A stretch of DNA of 64,000 nt from Solimonas sp. (GCA_030149365.1 JASBRP010000051.1:1-64000), one strand, 5' to 3'. Shown: positions 29,221 to 37,491, numbered from the stretch's first letter. The notes: generated by a model not told the origin, from the sequence alone. Numbers and translations: made by a program.

Positions 29221-29857
29221 GCGCTCGCCGTCGAATGACGGTGTGAATGGAACCGTTCCGAACGGTTCCAAAGTTCCGAACTCCGGGCAGGGGGCAGCCA
29301 ATGATCCGGGCCGGGGTCCGACGGGCCGGCCGGCCATCCTGGACGATGAGCAGCTGTTGGAGCTGGCCCTGGAGCTCAACAAGCGCCTGGGACGGCCGCC
29401 CCGCATCGAAGAGCTGATCGACGCCAGCGGTGGCTGCCAGCGTCAGCGCGCCAGCCGGACGATCCGGGAACTGCGGGAACGGCTGGCCGCAACTGCCGTC
29501 CGGTCGATGCTTGTGCTGCCGCCGGAGCTGGAGGCGGAGCACCGTGCCTGGATCGACCGCTGGATGAAGGTGGCTGCTGAGCGCCTTTCGGCTGAGCACT
29601 CGGTTCTGACCGAACGCCATGAGGAGAAGTGGCAGAAGGCGCAGGACCTGCTGTCGGAGCAGAACCTGGTGATCCAGGGGCTGCGGGAGTCCCTGGCGGA
29701 TCAGCAGCGGATTGCCGCTGAACTGGCGCAGTCGGTGCAGAAGCTGACTGCGCAGGCCGCCGAACTGCGCGGTGAGCGGGATGTGGCTTTGGCGATCGCG
29801 GCGGACAGGCTGAAGTACTTCCGTGCCCCGCCCGTCGAGCGGGAGAGTGCCTTGTAG
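29210..29857 (+). CDS. KfrA-like DNA-binding coiled-coil protein
   Basis: The 215-residue protein has a disordered N-terminus, then 'ILDDEQLLELALELNKRLG' and 'RTIRELRERL', which match the KfrA N-terminal DNA-binding domain of plasmid proteins. A long coiled coil follows (about 105-205; 'QRIAAELAQSVQKLTAQAAEL'). KfrA proteins organise plasmid DNA and auto-regulate. The ATG at 29210 overlaps the HD gene by 11 bases. It supports a plasmid- or ICE-derived origin of this block. Confidence 0.7.
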   Translation: MSAKRSPSNDGVNGTVPNGSKVPNSGQGAANDPGRGPTGRPAILDDEQLLELALELNKRLGRPPRIEELIDASGGCQRQRASRTIRELRERLAATAVRSMLVLPPELEAEHRAWIDRWMKVAAERLSAEHSVLTERHEEKWQKAQDLLSEQNLVIQGLRESLADQQRIAAELAQSVQKLTAQAAELRGERDVALAIAADRLKYFRAPPVERESAL

Positions 29858-29891
29858 GACCGTCCAGGGGCCGCCTGATGGCAACGAGTAG

Positions 29892-30149
29892 CTACGAGTT
29901 TTCCCGGCTCCGACGGCCAAGGTTTTCATCAAGCAGATCAATCGGCTTGACGTTGAGCGCCTTGGCAATCCTCTCGACGAAGTCCAAGGATGAGGCAACC
30001 ACGCCCCTTTCAACCTTGCTCAAGTACGGCTGCTCGGTCTTCACCCTCAAGGCCAGTTCCTCTTGAGTGATTCCCAGGCGCGTGCGTTCCAGCTTCACGT
30101 TTACACCGAAAAGCTTGTTCAAAGTCGAGGGCTTGGGCTTCTTCTGCAT
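29892..30149 (-). CDS. XRE-family HTH regulator
   Basis: The 85-residue protein is a canonical Cro/C1 HTH: 'ERTRLGITQEELALRVKTEQ' then 'PYLSKVERGVVASSLDFVER' and 'IAKALNVKPIDLLDE'. It converges on the KfrA-like gene and is divergent from the lipoprotein at 30272. The 122-bp gap between them carries a perfect palindrome that could be its operator. No toxin-like partner gene is adjacent, so an antitoxin role is not favoured. Confidence 0.8.
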   Translation of the reverse strand: MQKKPKPSTLNKLFGVNVKLERTRLGITQEELALRVKTEQPYLSKVERGVVASSLDFVERIAKALNVKPIDLLDENLGRRSRENS

Positions 30150-30225
30150 GAGCCAAGCCTCTATACATTTTGAGACCTAGTCCAAGCACGTTCGTGCCTT
30201 TTTTAGATATTATCGTATATATTTC

Positions 30226-30247
30226 AACCAACCGAACCCGGTTGGTT
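30226..30247. promoter_or_regulatory. Perfect palindromic operator candidate
   Basis: AACCAACCG-AACC-CGGTTGGTT has perfect 9-base arms. It lies between the divergent XRE gene and the lipoprotein gene, 24 bases upstream of the latter's start and just upstream of its TAGGAGGTAA site. Repression by the neighbouring XRE protein is the simplest reading; a leader hairpin is the alternative. Confidence 0.55.
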
Positions 30248-30271
30248 AACCCATAGGAGGTAACTACATCC

Positions 30272-30985
30272 ATGAGTCCCACCCGCTTCATGCTCCCCTT
30301 CGGGAAGTCGGAAAACTTCGGGCGCGCCCTGATCGTCATCTTTGCCGCCCTCCTGACGTCGGGCTGCGCCGTGATGGACGCCATCGAGGCGCAAAACGCC
30401 AAATGGCGTCAGCAAGACATGGCCGGCTTCCCGGACCAGCAGCTGCTCTCGGCGTTCATCGCGCCGACCGGAAATGCCACCCCCGGCTATGTCTGCGATC
30501 CCTGCAGCTACTACTTCAAGCAGCCCGAGGACGCGTGGCACTTCCTGACGGTGGACCGCAATGGACCGCGCGTACATGACACCAAGGCGCTGTACGCCAT
30601 GAACGCGGCTGCGCCGATCGAGCGATCCGATGTCGGCGTGCTGTTCATTAACAATGCCCGCGCCCGCGGCAATATGGTCGCCGTCTACGGAGCTCCGGTG
30701 AACCAGAAGGTCCTGGCGCTTTCGGGGCCCAGGGCCCCGGGCCTGGACGGCGCCTGGTATGCCACGGACGCCTCCAGCTGCTTGGTTGAGATTGATCGCA
30801 GCGGTGCTTTTGTCTCAATTCTCGGGGTGGGCTACCAGCTCAGCTATGGGGTCATCCGCACGAACGTGGAGACCTCGCGCGACGTGTTTACCCGTCAGCG
30901 GGTGTACCTGCTGCCCCAGGGGACCGCGCGCTACGTCCAGGAACGGCTCGGCAGCGAATTCCGCGAGAACTACCGCATCCGCTGA
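30272..30985 (+). CDS. Predicted lipoprotein of unknown function
   Basis: The 237-residue protein has an N-terminal signal with lipobox LTSGC (Cys32). The mature part has a CxxC in 'YVCDPCSYYF' and no recognised domain. It starts with 'MSPTRF' after a near-perfect AGGAGG site, implying strong translation. It is in the accessory region, divergent from an XRE regulator. Function unknown; the CxxC suggests a disulfide or metal site. Confidence 0.7.
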   Translation: MSPTRFMLPFGKSENFGRALIVIFAALLTSGCAVMDAIEAQNAKWRQQDMAGFPDQQLLSAFIAPTGNATPGYVCDPCSYYFKQPEDAWHFLTVDRNGPRVHDTKALYAMNAAAPIERSDVGVLFINNARARGNMVAVYGAPVNQKVLALSGPRAPGLDGAWYATDASSCLVEIDRSGAFVSILGVGYQLSYGVIRTNVETSRDVFTRQRVYLLPQGTARYVQERLGSEFRENYRIR

Positions 30986-31148
30986 CCCCAGCCGCTTTTG
31001 ATCCTTTTACTTGCCCCTCACGGGAGAGGTGCGCCCGGAATTCGCCGGACGACCGTTGCCTGAGGTGCTTGAAGTTGTCGGCACTCGCGCCTGGCCTTGG
31101 GGCTTGGGCGGCTCGCGCAGACATCCATCAACCAATCATGGAGGTGTT

Positions 31149-32120
31149 ATGACCTTGAATTTTACGATGTGCACCACGCTGTTCCACGGCGCCCTGGCCG
31201 CGATCCTGCTGCTGTCTGCCGTAGGCTGCGGCGGCGGAGGGGCAGGCTCCGACGACACGCCTGCCCCGTCGTCCGCGGTGGCAGATGCTGAGGCGGCTCG
31301 TCTGGCCACCCTGTATCGCTATACCAAGGGGCTGGGGACCCTGATGCTGAGCGGCCTCTCCGAGGTGGATCTCGGCACTACCCGTGCTGGCACGCGTGCT
31401 TGTACGTCCGGTGGGACGGTGACCTACACGGACACGACGCCCAATCCGGCCGGAAATCCGGAGGCAATGATCTCCTTCGACAGCTGCCGGGAGGCGATCG
31501 GCCTGATCCAGGGAACGATGCAGGTGGAGAATCTGCTCATCCGTCTGAATGCGGACGGCTCGGGCACGTTCAACGCGGCCTGGATTGCCGATGTCACGAT
31601 CAATGGGTACTCGATGAGCTTCGAGAGCGTTTCGGGCGTCGTGACCCGGTCCGCCACTGGAGCGGTTCAGATCGAGACGTATGGGGCGCGGGACAACGCG
31701 CTGCGGCTGACGGCTCCGGATGGGCGCAGCGTGCAGTTCAGCGATGCGCGGATCGTCGCTTCCTATGACCCTGCGACCGGCCTGGTCGATCTCTCCGGGA
31801 CGGATGTCCAGATGCGTTCGGCCACCACGGCCGACCTGAACGCGGTGCTGATGGCTGGCGGTCTGACGGCGCCGGCGGGCGGCGCGTCGTCTGGGATCGT
31901 GAGCGTTGGGCTACCGCAGTCCGGCTCGCTCACGTACCGGCGCAGCTTTGACGAGACGGCCACCGATCTCTCCGGGACGGGGACGACCTCGGGAGGTCTG
32001 TTGAACCTGACCATCGAGCCGCTGCCGCCGAGGTACCGCTTCCCGGGGTCGGCTGGCCAGTACGTGTGGGACACGATCCTGGCGAACCCGGACTTCGCGC
32101 TGCCGCGTTCGTCGCCCTGA
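31149..32120 (+). CDS. Predicted lipoprotein of unknown function
   Basis: The 323-residue protein has a lipobox-like SAVGC (Cys27) followed by five glycine-rich residues, typical of exported lipoproteins. The rest is probably beta-rich ('GTMQVENLLIRLNADGSGTF', 'SGSLTYRRSFDETATDLSG'). A Cys pair occurs at 'RACTSGG' and 'SFDSCREA'. The general plan (Gly tract, helical start, Cys pair, beta C-terminus) resembles the lipoprotein at 34437-35483, perhaps distantly. ATG 31149 follows GGAGGTGTT. Confidence 0.65.
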   Translation: MTLNFTMCTTLFHGALAAILLLSAVGCGGGGAGSDDTPAPSSAVADAEAARLATLYRYTKGLGTLMLSGLSEVDLGTTRAGTRACTSGGTVTYTDTTPNPAGNPEAMISFDSCREAIGLIQGTMQVENLLIRLNADGSGTFNAAWIADVTINGYSMSFESVSGVVTRSATGAVQIETYGARDNALRLTAPDGRSVQFSDARIVASYDPATGLVDLSGTDVQMRSATTADLNAVLMAGGLTAPAGGASSGIVSVGLPQSGSLTYRRSFDETATDLSGTGTTSGGLLNLTIEPLPPRYRFPGSAGQYVWDTILANPDFALPRSSP

Positions 32121-32258
32121 TCGGCAGGAGGACTCCCGGAGGCATTCCCTCCGGGAGCACCTTCACCCCAGCGCCCTTACGCGCCGTCGTCGAACAGAGA
32201 CGACACCTGAAAGGGACGCCCGGTCTGGGCCCGCGAAGGTATTGTCCGACAGGTCACC

Positions 32259-32387
32259 TCAGCCTATCAGGATCGCGTAAACGACGACTGCCGACAACAG
32301 GCCGGCAGCGTAGCTCCACACGCCCCACACATAGCGCCGCTTTATACGGTTGCGACCGGAACCAGAATCAAAATAGGTCAGGCCCAC
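32259..32387 (-). CDS. Possible small single-span membrane protein
   Basis: A 42-residue frame from GTG has a basic segment ('SGRNRIKRRYVWG') followed by one hydrophobic helix ('YAAGLLSAVVVYAILIG') ending at the stop. No ribosome binding site is clear. It could equally be the C-terminal end of a lost gene, since the frame extends some 30 bases further upstream. Confidence 0.2.
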   Translation of the reverse strand: MGLTYFDSGSGRNRIKRRYVWGVWSYAAGLLSAVVVYAILIG

Positions 32388-32537
32388 AGTAACTCTCAGC
32401 CAATGTAAAGGATGTCAGACTAACCAAGCCGCGTTTCAGGGATGAGAAATGAACCGCCTTTCACGCTCCCGGATAATACCCATTGTTTTCGAGAAAGCAC
32501 TGCCCCCCATCTTGGGGGCAGGCCGTAGCCAGAACCT

Positions 32538-32716
32538 TCAGGCGTGAAGCGACCGGTTGTCATCGAGCTTCAGTGCGGATTCCCCACCCTCTGGGAAAAA
32601 CATCAGCCACGCCGCCGCCAAGGCCGCCACGATTGTGGTCGCGCTGCCCAGCGCGCCGAGGGCCAGGAAGCCGCTCGGCGCCGGAGGACACCGCGCCCAC
32701 CCAGAAATCGGATGCA
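32538..32716 (-). pseudogene. C-terminal fragment of a membrane protein
   Basis: The minus-strand frame ends in 'GFLALGALGSATTIVAALAA' and 'WLMFFPEGGE', which reads like the last transmembrane helix and tail of a transporter. Upstream, the frame runs into the IS-like remnant and loses sense. The rest of the gene is absent, so it is a truncated remnant. The family cannot be named. Confidence 0.35.
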
Positions 32717-32719
32717 GCT

Positions 32720-32877
32720 CAGAGCTTGTGAAAAAATAGAAGCTGCTCGCGACAGTCGCGTAGAACTGAAATTTTTGGCGCAAAGTCGCTGTTCAGGGGA
32801 GGCCTACGACCTCCAAAACCGGCCTCTGGTGGGCCGAACTTGGGAGTTTTGAAAAGGGGGTTTTCACAACCTCTCAC
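32720..32877. mobile_element. Short IS-like remnant with inverted ends
   Basis: CAGAGCTTGTGAAAAAA (32720-32736) and the reverse complement of 32857-32877 (GTGAGAGGTTGTGAAAACCCC) share AGAG-TTGTGAAAA, about 13 of 16 positions. The 158-bp unit has no transposase. It may be a MITE or the ends of a deleted insertion sequence. It abuts the membrane-protein fragment. Confidence 0.4.
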
Positions 32878-33311
32878 TCTTCCAGTGCCGCAGCGTCGCC
32901 GCGCTGACCTACTCCGATCGGCAGAACGCCGACACGCGCTCGCCGCTCGACGCCAGCCGATTCAGCACCGCGCGTCGCTCAGCAACGCTATGTCGCCGAC
33001 GCCGACCACCATTTTCCGTCACCATCTGCTATCTCCCGTCTCGTCCAAGATAAGGTCATCATTCTCCGCATCACGACGTGCGCGAACAGGACGCCGCGCA
33101 GTTACCGGTTACTTCCATTTTATGGGCCAGCGGGGTCATTTCTGGCGGAGCGACAACAGCCAGAGGCACAGTCTGGCCGACGGTCAGCCCCCACCAGAAG
33201 GTTGCACAGTCACGCGGGACGACACCGTCCTGCAACAACACTGCGTTAGCGTTTCCCTTGGTGCCCCCTTGCGGCCGCTATGCCCTTCGCCGTCCCTGCC
33301 TGTCCGTCCCG

Positions 33312-34367
33312 ATGAAATTCAAGCTCGCCGTCATAGCCCTGGGCCTTGCCCTGCAGTCCGCCACCGTCTCCGCCTCGACCGTCCAGGACGCGCGCCAGCT
33401 GATCGCCTCCGGCGACGCCGGCATCGCCCTGGTGCAACTGGATCGCTGGCTCGCCGAGCATCCCAAGGACGCCGATGCGCGCTTCATGCGCGGCATGGCG
33501 CTGTCGCAGCTCGACCGCCGGCCGGAGGCCATCCGCGCCTTCACCGAGCTGATCAAGGACGTGCCGCAGTACCCGGAGCCCTACAACAACCTCGGTGTGC
33601 TGCTCGCCGGCATGGGCGAATACGCCAAGGCGCGCACCGCCTTCGAGACCGCGCTCGCCAAGAACCCGCAGTACACGGCGGCGCAGCAGAACCTCGGCGA
33701 CGTCAACGTCGCGCTGGCGATGCAGTCCTACCAGCAGGTGCTGGCGAAGGACCCGGCCAATGCCGTGGCCCAAGCCAAGCTCGACCTGCTGCGCAGCCTG
33801 CACGGTGCCGCCGCGGTGCCCGTGCCTGCCGCGCCACCGCCAGCGGCCGCAGCAGCCCCCGCCGCCCAGGCCCAGGCCGCCACGGCCACGCCAGTGACGG
33901 TATCCGCACCCGCACCGAACGCGGAGCGCGAGGCGGCCGCCAAGGCCGCTGCCGCCGCGGTGAGCGACTGGGTCGATGCCTGGACCAAGCAGGACGCCGA
34001 GCGCTTCTTAGGCCACTACGCCGAGGACTTCGTCCCGCCCGAAGGCGTGCCGCTGAAGCAGTGGCGCAAGGATCGCCGGCTCAGCATCACCGCGCCCAAG
34101 AAGATCGATCTCAAGCTAGAGGACGTGAAGTTCTCGATGGCCGGCACGCAGAGCGCGCGCATCAGCTTCCGCGAAATCTACCGCTCGAACCTGTCGTCCA
34201 AGGTTCGCAACCGCGCCCTGGAACTGCAGAACCGCAACGGCGCCTGGAAGATCGTCGCGGAGCAGGTCACCGTGCTCAGCTCCAAGCCGCAGTCGAAACC
34301 GGCCCCGGCGGCAGTTGCCGCGAAACCGGCCACCGAACCGGCCGGCGCGCCCACCGCCAAACCCTGA
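33312..34367 (+). CDS. Periplasmic TPR protein with NTF2-like C-terminal domain
   Basis: The 351-residue protein has a signal peptide (1-21, SAS), TPR repeats at about 22-160 ('PYNNLGVLLAGMGEYAKART'), a long Ala/Pro linker (about 165-215), and an NTF2/SnoaL-like domain (about 217-325) with 'VSDWVDAWTKQDAERFLGHY' and a closing 'ELQNRNGAWKIVAEQ'. This layout matches proteins with a Cds6-type C-terminal domain linked to envelope or cell-wall functions. The ATG at 33312 begins the signal peptide; the upstream extension is nonsense. GC content returns to the chromosomal level here. Confidence 0.75.
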   Translation: MKFKLAVIALGLALQSATVSASTVQDARQLIASGDAGIALVQLDRWLAEHPKDADARFMRGMALSQLDRRPEAIRAFTELIKDVPQYPEPYNNLGVLLAGMGEYAKARTAFETALAKNPQYTAAQQNLGDVNVALAMQSYQQVLAKDPANAVAQAKLDLLRSLHGAAAVPVPAAPPPAAAAAPAAQAQAATATPVTVSAPAPNAEREAAAKAAAAAVSDWVDAWTKQDAERFLGHYAEDFVPPEGVPLKQWRKDRRLSITAPKKIDLKLEDVKFSMAGTQSARISFREIYRSNLSSKVRNRALELQNRNGAWKIVAEQVTVLSSKPQSKPAPAAVAAKPATEPAGAPTAKP

Positions 34368-34381
34368 TCCTCCGCAGCAGA

Positions 34382-34411
34382 AAAGCCGCCGGAGACAATC
34401 TCCGGCGGCTT
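34382..34411 (+). terminator. Bidirectional terminator
   Basis: AAAGCCGCCGGAGA-CAA-TCTCCGGCGGCTTT is a long perfect stem between two convergent genes (TPR gene and curli-linked lipoprotein), with A and T flanks. Confidence 0.85.
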
Positions 34412-34436
34412 TCCTGTTTCCTGCGTTCCGCGTGGC

Positions 34437-35483
34437 TCAGCAGCCGCCGTTGTCCATGGCCGCGGCGAACTCGCCAGCGCTGACGTTCTGCGATGCACCG
34501 TTGTTCACGGTGACATCGACGCTGCCGTTGTTGTTGAACTTCAGCCGCGTGGTCACACCCATGGAGGTCAGGGTCATCTCGCCGGCGGTGAAGCCGGCAT
34601 CGCCCGCCAGTGGCGTCACGGTATCGATGACCACGGCGCCGCCGACACAGCCCGGGAGGTTGGATGAGAACTCCATGGGACCGTCGATGCTCATTTTGCC
34701 GGCATTGTCGCGGACCAGGATCAGCGAGCTGGTCGTACCCAGCGTGGCCTGCAGGCTGGTGGAGGCGGCGCTGCCGAGCTTCTGCGTATGCGTGATGGCC
34801 AGGTTGCGGATGCGGCTCTCGTCACGATCGGTGAAGCTGCCATTCTCGACCAGGCCCGAGATGTCGTAGGTGAAGGTATTGACCACCTGCGGCGGCGTCG
34901 CGTCGTTCAGTTCCTCGAACTTCGCGCTGTACTTTTGCGCCGGGCTGACGCCGTTGTTGCCGAACTTGACGTAGATGTAGTCGTCCGACTCGCCATCCAG
35001 GCCAGCGCCGAACTCGTAAAGGCCCTTGCGCGTCAGGTTGCCGCTGGACTGGTCGGCAGCGGAGTACCCTTCCTTGCAGTCGGTGAAGTTCGTGAGCTCA
35101 CCCTCGCTGTCCACCACCACGCTGTTGCTGAACAGTGCGAACGTGCGGTTTCCACTCTTGGGATCGTCACTGCGCTTGCCGCTGATCTCGCAGTCGCTGA
35201 CCACCGCTGCCTTGGCCGGCACCGACTTGGCGCGGCCCAGGCTCTTGGCGGTGAAGCGCGGCTCGACGAAGGCCGAGGCGCTGGGATCGAGGTCGGGTGT
35301 CAGCGCCTCGTACAGGCCGAGCGCGACGCTGGCGGTACGCACGGCGTCGGCCTTGGTGGCCACCGGGCCGGTGGGCGCCGGCGGAGCGTCGCCGCCGCCA
35401 CCGCCACCGCCGCAGGCTGCCAGGGAGCCCGCCGCCATGCAGATCGCCAGCCGGACAAGCCGGGTTTTATCGACAGGTTTCAC
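34437..35483 (-). CDS. Curli-locus-linked lipoprotein, unknown
   Basis: The 348-residue product has a lipobox SLAAC (Cys24) followed by seven glycines. No known domain is recognised. The mature part has paired cysteines ('VVSDCEISG', 'NFTDCKEGY', 'LPGCVGG', terminal 'NGGC') and a beta-rich character. It begins with GTG at 35483, preceded by AGGAG at 8 bases. As last gene of the curli-type operon, 53 bp after the CsgB-like gene, it may be an outer-membrane accessory of amyloid assembly or an anchor. That is inference. Confidence 0.7.
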   Translation of the reverse strand: MKPVDKTRLVRLAICMAAGSLAACGGGGGGGDAPPAPTGPVATKADAVRTASVALGLYEALTPDLDPSASAFVEPRFTAKSLGRAKSVPAKAAVVSDCEISGKRSDDPKSGNRTFALFSNSVVVDSEGELTNFTDCKEGYSAADQSSGNLTRKGLYEFGAGLDGESDDYIYVKFGNNGVSPAQKYSAKFEELNDATPPQVVNTFTYDISGLVENGSFTDRDESRIRNLAITHTQKLGSAASTSLQATLGTTSSLILVRDNAGKMSIDGPMEFSSNLPGCVGGAVVIDTVTPLAGDAGFTAGEMTLTSMGVTTRLKFNNNGSVDVTVNNGASQNVSAGEFAAAMDNGGC

Positions 35484-35536
35484 AAGTCACACTCCTAAAT
35501 ATCATCCGAGATTGGCCGCGCCGCCTGGCGGAGCCT

Positions 35537-36241
35537 TCAGTACTGCGCGCAATAGGCCGCGCTTCCGCTGCACAGCGTCACCGCGGTTTGTCCGGGACCG
35601 TCGAGCTGGATGGGACCGAAGTTCGAGGTGTAGCCAGCCTCGACGTGGGCCGACACCGACAACTCGTTCTGTGCCATCACCGAGCCGCCGGGATTGGTCT
35701 GCGTGATCGCCAGCACGGCATCGCCGTACTGGTTGACGAGGACGTCGTTGTAGCTGTCGAGCTGCCGCAGCGTCAGCTCGTTGCGGTCGTTGTACTGGTG
35801 GACCGTGGCATGGTTGTCGCTGCCCTGCTGCACCGCGCGCGCGATGTTGTCGTTGCCGAGCTGCTCCAAGGCTAGCTGGTTCGCGCTACCGCTCTGCGTC
35901 AGCACGGCGAAATTACTATTACCGGTCTGGTGGATGACGGCCCGGTTGTCGTCGCCGAAGCCCTGGAACACGGCGAGCACATTCTGCGCGCCCTCCTGCT
36001 GCTCGACCTCGGCGCGGTTGCCGCTGCCCTCGACCTGGTTGATCAGCGCCAGCGTGGCGGTCGCCGAGAGGTTGAGCAGGAAGGACTCCAGGTCCTGCGG
36101 CTGCGGTGTGTCGATCTGGATCGGCGCGTTGTCGAGGAACTGGTCGCGTGCGGCGAGGATCTCGCCGGCGGGATCGGCCTGCGCCGCGGCCGCGATGAGC
36201 AGCAGGGCCAGACCCGTCCATCCCGATGCGCGCTTGTTCAT
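35537..36241 (-). CDS. CsgB-like curlin-repeat protein (minor/nucleator amyloid subunit)
   Basis: The 234-residue protein has a signal peptide (1-22, AQA). From about residue 64 to 175 it shows five or six imperfect curlin-type repeats with Gln/Asn ladders, such as 'GDDNRAVIHQTGNSNFAVLT' and 'GNDNIARAVQQGSDNHATVH'. These build the beta-helical amyloid core in CsgA/CsgB. The tail holds two cysteines ('TLCSGSAAYCAQY'), unusual for curlins. Placement next to csgG and the shorter repeat block suggest the nucleator role, but major and minor roles could be reversed. Confidence 0.75.
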   Translation of the reverse strand: MNKRASGWTGLALLLIAAAAQADPAGEILAARDQFLDNAPIQIDTPQPQDLESFLLNLSATATLALINQVEGSGNRAEVEQQEGAQNVLAVFQGFGDDNRAVIHQTGNSNFAVLTQSGSANQLALEQLGNDNIARAVQQGSDNHATVHQYNDRNELTLRQLDSYNDVLVNQYGDAVLAITQTNPGGSVMAQNELSVSAHVEAGYTSNFGPIQLDGPGQTAVTLCSGSAAYCAQY

Positions 36242-36264
36242 TCCCGACCTCCCCTTGCGCCGGC

Positions 36265-37416
36265 CTAGTCGCGGCCGGCATCGACGAAACTGGGTTCGCG
36301 GCGCGGTGCCGCGGCCTTGGGCTCCGTCGTGGTATTGCCGTTGCGCTTGCGCGCGATTGCAGCGATCGCCTCGTCGGCATTGGCCGGTGCCGGCTTCGCC
36401 GTGGCGACCGGCGCTTGGGCCGGAGTCTTCTCGGGCGCGGGCTGCGGCGCGGGTGGCGCCAGCTTCATCGGCAGATCCATGTCCGCGGCGACGAAGCTGG
36501 GCGTCGCGGCGGGTATGACCGCCTGCACCGATGCCGGCTTCGCCGCGGGCTCGGAGGCCGGGGCCCGTGCCAGCTCGCGGTTCTGCATGCGGGCGTAGAC
36601 GCCCTGCAGCAGGGGATTGCTGATCTCCTCGGGGCGCGCAAGCACCCAGGACTTCTTCATGATGCCGTCGACCACCAGCGCGATCACGGCAGCCTCGATC
36701 GCTTCCTGGATCGCCATCTGCACCGGCTCATTGCTGCTGTAGCCGACTTCCATCTCCAGCAGTTCCTTGTAGGAGACGAAGCGGTAGACGCCGGGCTGCA
36801 CCAGCGTGGAGTAGATCGTCTTGGTAGTGCTGACACTGTGCAGCACGCGGCCGTTGTTGGTATCGATCGCGCGCAGGTTCACCGTCACCTGGTCCTTGCG
36901 GAACTGGTGCGAGGCGCCGATGCCGAGGTACTTCACGCCGATACCGCCGGTGCTGACATTGAAGTCGTAGCCGATCACGGAGCCCTGGATGATCAGGTTG
37001 GCCGGGATCAAGGTCGGCATCTCGTTGGCCGGCGCGGCCTTGCCGTTGGTTTCGAGCGACTTGATGATCTTGCGTTCGGTGAGCAGGTCGCTGAGACCTT
37101 CGCGCTCCACCGGTGCGAACCAGCCGGAGTCGGCCAGTGCCTGGATGAGGTAAGCGGCGCCGCCCTGCGACACCGCGGTGGAAAAGGAGCTGTCGGGAGC
37201 CTGCTTGTACTGTCCGGTCTGGTCACGGAAGCTGTAGACCGCGACGCTGATCGGCCCCTTGGGCTGCGGCAGACTGCGCAGGTCATCGGTCTTCTGCGTG
37301 CGCGGCGCGATATCCGCCGCCAGCTTGGTGCCTTCCGGCCCCTTGTTGAGGTAGGCGGCACAGCCGCTGGTCGCACCGAGTGCGACGAGCGTCAGGATCT
37401 GGACGAGTCTTTTCAT
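36265..37416 (-). CDS. csgG: Curli secretion channel CsgG
   Basis: The 383-residue lipoprotein (lipobox ATSGC, Cys19) forms the outer-membrane pore that exports curli subunits. CsgG landmarks include 'VAVYSFRDQTGQYK', 'ALADSGWFAPVEREGLSDLL', 'ANLIIQGSVIGYDFNVSTGG', 'YLGIGASHQFRKDQVTVNLR' and 'TTKTIYSTLVQPGVYRF', spanning the barrel strands. It is about 100 residues longer than E. coli CsgG; the extra C-terminal part (about 285-383) is Ala/Pro-rich and probably disordered. It lies between the CsgA-like and CsgB-like genes, with a large hairpin just upstream. Confidence 0.92.
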   Translation of the reverse strand: MKRLVQILTLVALGATSGCAAYLNKGPEGTKLAADIAPRTQKTDDLRSLPQPKGPISVAVYSFRDQTGQYKQAPDSSFSTAVSQGGAAYLIQALADSGWFAPVEREGLSDLLTERKIIKSLETNGKAAPANEMPTLIPANLIIQGSVIGYDFNVSTGGIGVKYLGIGASHQFRKDQVTVNLRAIDTNNGRVLHSVSTTKTIYSTLVQPGVYRFVSYKELLEMEVGYSSNEPVQMAIQEAIEAAVIALVVDGIMKKSWVLARPEEISNPLLQGVYARMQNRELARAPASEPAAKPASVQAVIPAATPSFVAADMDLPMKLAPPAPQPAPEKTPAQAPVATAKPAPANADEAIAAIARKRNGNTTTEPKAAAPRREPSFVDAGRD

Positions 37417-37432
37417 GATGGCTGAGACGTGG

Positions 37433-37465
37433 AAACCTCCCCGGCCTTCCTGGCCGGGGAGGTTT
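37433..37465 (-). terminator. Intercistronic hairpin between the CsgA-like gene and csgG
   Basis: AAACCTCCCCGGCC-TTCCT-GGCCGGGGAGGTTT has a perfect 14-bp stem, 26 bases after the CsgA-like stop and 16 bases before the csgG start. It lacks a clean T run, so it may protect the upstream mRNA from 3' decay or attenuate transcription, keeping subunit above channel. Confidence 0.7.
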
Positions 37466-37491
37466 GTTCTTGCTGCGAAAAAACGCCTGTT

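Larger units (their letters stand above)
19803..33000. mobile_element. Putative integrative genomic island at tRNA-Arg(CCG)
   Basis: The evidence is a tRNA gene with a partial duplicate, an excisionase-like gene overlapping a tyrosine integrase, two phage-type HTH regulators, plasmid/ICE-type genes (HD/TraI-like, KfrA-like), pseudogene debris, and an AT-richer defence operon. The left edge is set at the tRNA. The right edge is uncertain because no second copy of the tRNA 3' end was found; 33000 marks the end of debris before a GC-rich chromosomal gene. Confidence 0.55.
32121..33311. other. Debris region without intact genes
   Basis: About 1.2 kb with no convincing full gene. It contains a possible 42-residue membrane ORF, the 3' end of a lost membrane-protein gene, an IS-like remnant with inverted ends, and unrecognised sequence up to the TPR gene. 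It probably marks the right edge of the island. Confidence 0.5.

Noticed and set aside
29892..30149. Antitoxin of a toxin-antitoxin pair
   Set aside because: No small toxin-like gene lies next to it on the same strand; a simple repressor role fits better.
19803..33000. Intact prophage
   Set aside because: An integrase, an excisionase-like gene and repressor-type genes are present, but no capsid, terminase, tail, portal or lysis genes.
19963..33311. attR copy of the tRNA-Arg 3' end
   Set aside because: I looked for a second 'ggttcgaatccctccgggcgc' and found none in the window, so the island's right end is left open.
33078..33311. N-terminal extension of the TPR protein
   Set aside because: The extension has no family resemblance, and ATG 33312 begins a good signal peptide.
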